Source: Ypsolopha sequella
Taxonomy: Eukaryota; Arthropoda; Insecta; Lepidoptera; Ypsolophidae
Assembly: GCA_934047225.1 (NCBI GenBank)
Contig: OW204000.1
Location: 14,216,001 to 14,280,000 of the forward strand
Direction: 5' to 3'
Length of the DNA: 64,000 nt
The notes below the pieces were generated by a model that was given only the letters and a program-made list of their open reading frames with translations, ran no database searches and was not told the DNA's origin. The position numbers and the translations under genes are program-made. Of the stretch, positions 63,037 through 64,000 are shown in pieces (positions within the stretch are counted from its first letter, which is position 1; every line of letters starts with the position of its first letter).

Positions 63037-63628
63037 CTGAAATAAAAAGTCTGTTAAGTATATGGCGTACCCAATGTACCTACTGGTTTCATTAAGGGCC
63101 TCCACAATTCTAAAATTGAGTCCTGCTCTAATGCTTTTGTCTTTTAGTTACCCATTTTGCTTTAATCATCTGCTAAACACTCAAAACTCAGTTATCTTGA
63201 AATTGCGACTACATTAGGAATTTAACTATATTTTTTTTATGTAATAGAGATGGTATTTTTAGTACGTATCTGCGTGTGTTACTTTCGTGTTAATCAGTTT
63301 TGAAACATACGAGCTGAATTTCTTTTTTCGTGAAAATATATGTACTTATTTTAAAATTAATTCAATTGTTAGAAGATTAAAAGAATGTATTTTTAAAAAG
63401 TGTAATTAATAATGGAGTCAGGAGTCAATAAACACACCATATTTTTTTCGAATTTTTATAATCTACGTATTCGGAATTGAAATCATTGGACTGAAGTTAA
63501 TATTGTGGAGCTCCTTAAACGTAAAATTTATATGCTACCGCAAAAATATTTGCACTTTTGGAGTCCTGTTACTACTTTCAAGACGGAGCTACTAGTTTGA
63601 TAAATTACTTAGCATAACATATTTTTCA
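63037..63628 (-). other. intron upstream of stac exon a
   Basis: AT-rich, with no exon or element recognised before the R1 copy. The first half of the C2 domain must lie beyond 64000. Confidence 0.5.
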
Positions 63629-64000
63629 ATGCATGTGCTCGTAAAGGCCTACTTTATATGCATCAAAACCGAACAGAAAGTCGATTATTTTGCCCTAGGG
63701 CTTTATTATTTTTTTTTTTTTATTTGTTTGCAATGGTAGGCTAACCTGCAGCCTTTCTGTGTACCATAGATGTTATACTTTTTTTTCCCACTGTTTAACG
63801 GCTCTGGATACAATCCTTTTGAGCCAATCATAATTTAAAGTTCACAAGATTATATTTGTTTTCATTTCCTCACACTATGCATTGAAAAACGTAGTATGAT
63901 ACACGGGCGTAAAAGCAATAAATTACTCGGTTACGTTTAAAACACTCGCTACGCTCGTGTTTTAAATCGTCCTCGTAATTTATTCCTTTGCGCCCTAGTA
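63629..64000 (-). mobile_element. R1 repeat, copy 5, cut by the window end
   Basis: Reverse orientation: tttttcaatgcatgtgctcg at the left, gccctagggctttatt-type middle and the first palindrome at the right edge. It is as complete as the window allows. Confidence 0.85.

Larger units (their letters stand above)
48187..62857 (-). other. 14.7-kb intron between stac exons a and b
   Basis: Elements are listed separately. Nothing is recognised in 49680-51940, 52890-53270, 53515-54180, 54510-55190, 58380-59060 or 61840-62250, apart from simple AT-rich sequence. A foldback of about 60 bp around ccactggtg (58380 to 58934) is too weak to call. Confidence 0.5.

Overview
This is eukaryotic genomic DNA, almost certainly from a moth or butterfly. 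It is AT-rich and mostly non-coding, with short GC-rich exons far apart. The interspersed repeats look like those of lepidopteran genomes: Helitron 3' ends with a GC hairpin and CTAGT, a Penelope-like element, CR1/Jockey-like LINE tails, tRNA-derived SINEs and many foldback MITEs. I could not run a search, so the order-level call is an inference and I do not name a species.

One host gene runs through the whole window on the minus strand. I built it from 13 exons (63036 down to 667) whose GT/AG splice sites and codon phases join without a break into 680 codons. The first two exons are the C-terminal half of a C2 domain. The next ten and most of the eleventh form the MUN/MHD region of the Munc13 family, and the final exon leads toward a second C2 domain beyond position 1. 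The protein best fits BAIAP3, the Drosophila Unc-13-4A (staccato) group. Both ends of the gene lie outside the window. A possible extra 36-codon cassette exon lies at 45583..45690.

The rest of the window is intron filled with transposon debris. At 1.5-2.6 kb there is a 273-bp tandem repeat running into a 33-bp minisatellite. The 8.6-15.5 kb stretch holds hAT-type MITEs, a 5'-truncated Penelope-like retroelement with a GIY-YIG endonuclease remnant, and TTAA-flanked MITEs. The 20-28.9 kb stretch holds SINEs, a hAT MITE, a 37-bp minisatellite, LINE 3' ends and two nested foldback elements. The 31-43 kb stretch holds short retroelements with hammerhead-like 3' motifs, a hAT MITE and large palindromes. 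The 48-64 kb stretch holds a LINE split by a hAT MITE, a dead mariner, a Helitron remnant and a second LINE split by a short hammerhead-like element. A repeat of about 400 bp called R1 here occurs five times.

The most interesting signal is a group of short insertions of 166-221 bp (31595, 42908, 59228) with 10-12 bp target-site duplications. They share a structured motif with a longer Penelope-like copy at 11855. Stems I and II change in a compensating way between copies, and an invariant CGAAA is followed by a short self-complementary stem III. This is hammerhead-ribozyme architecture with a degraded core.
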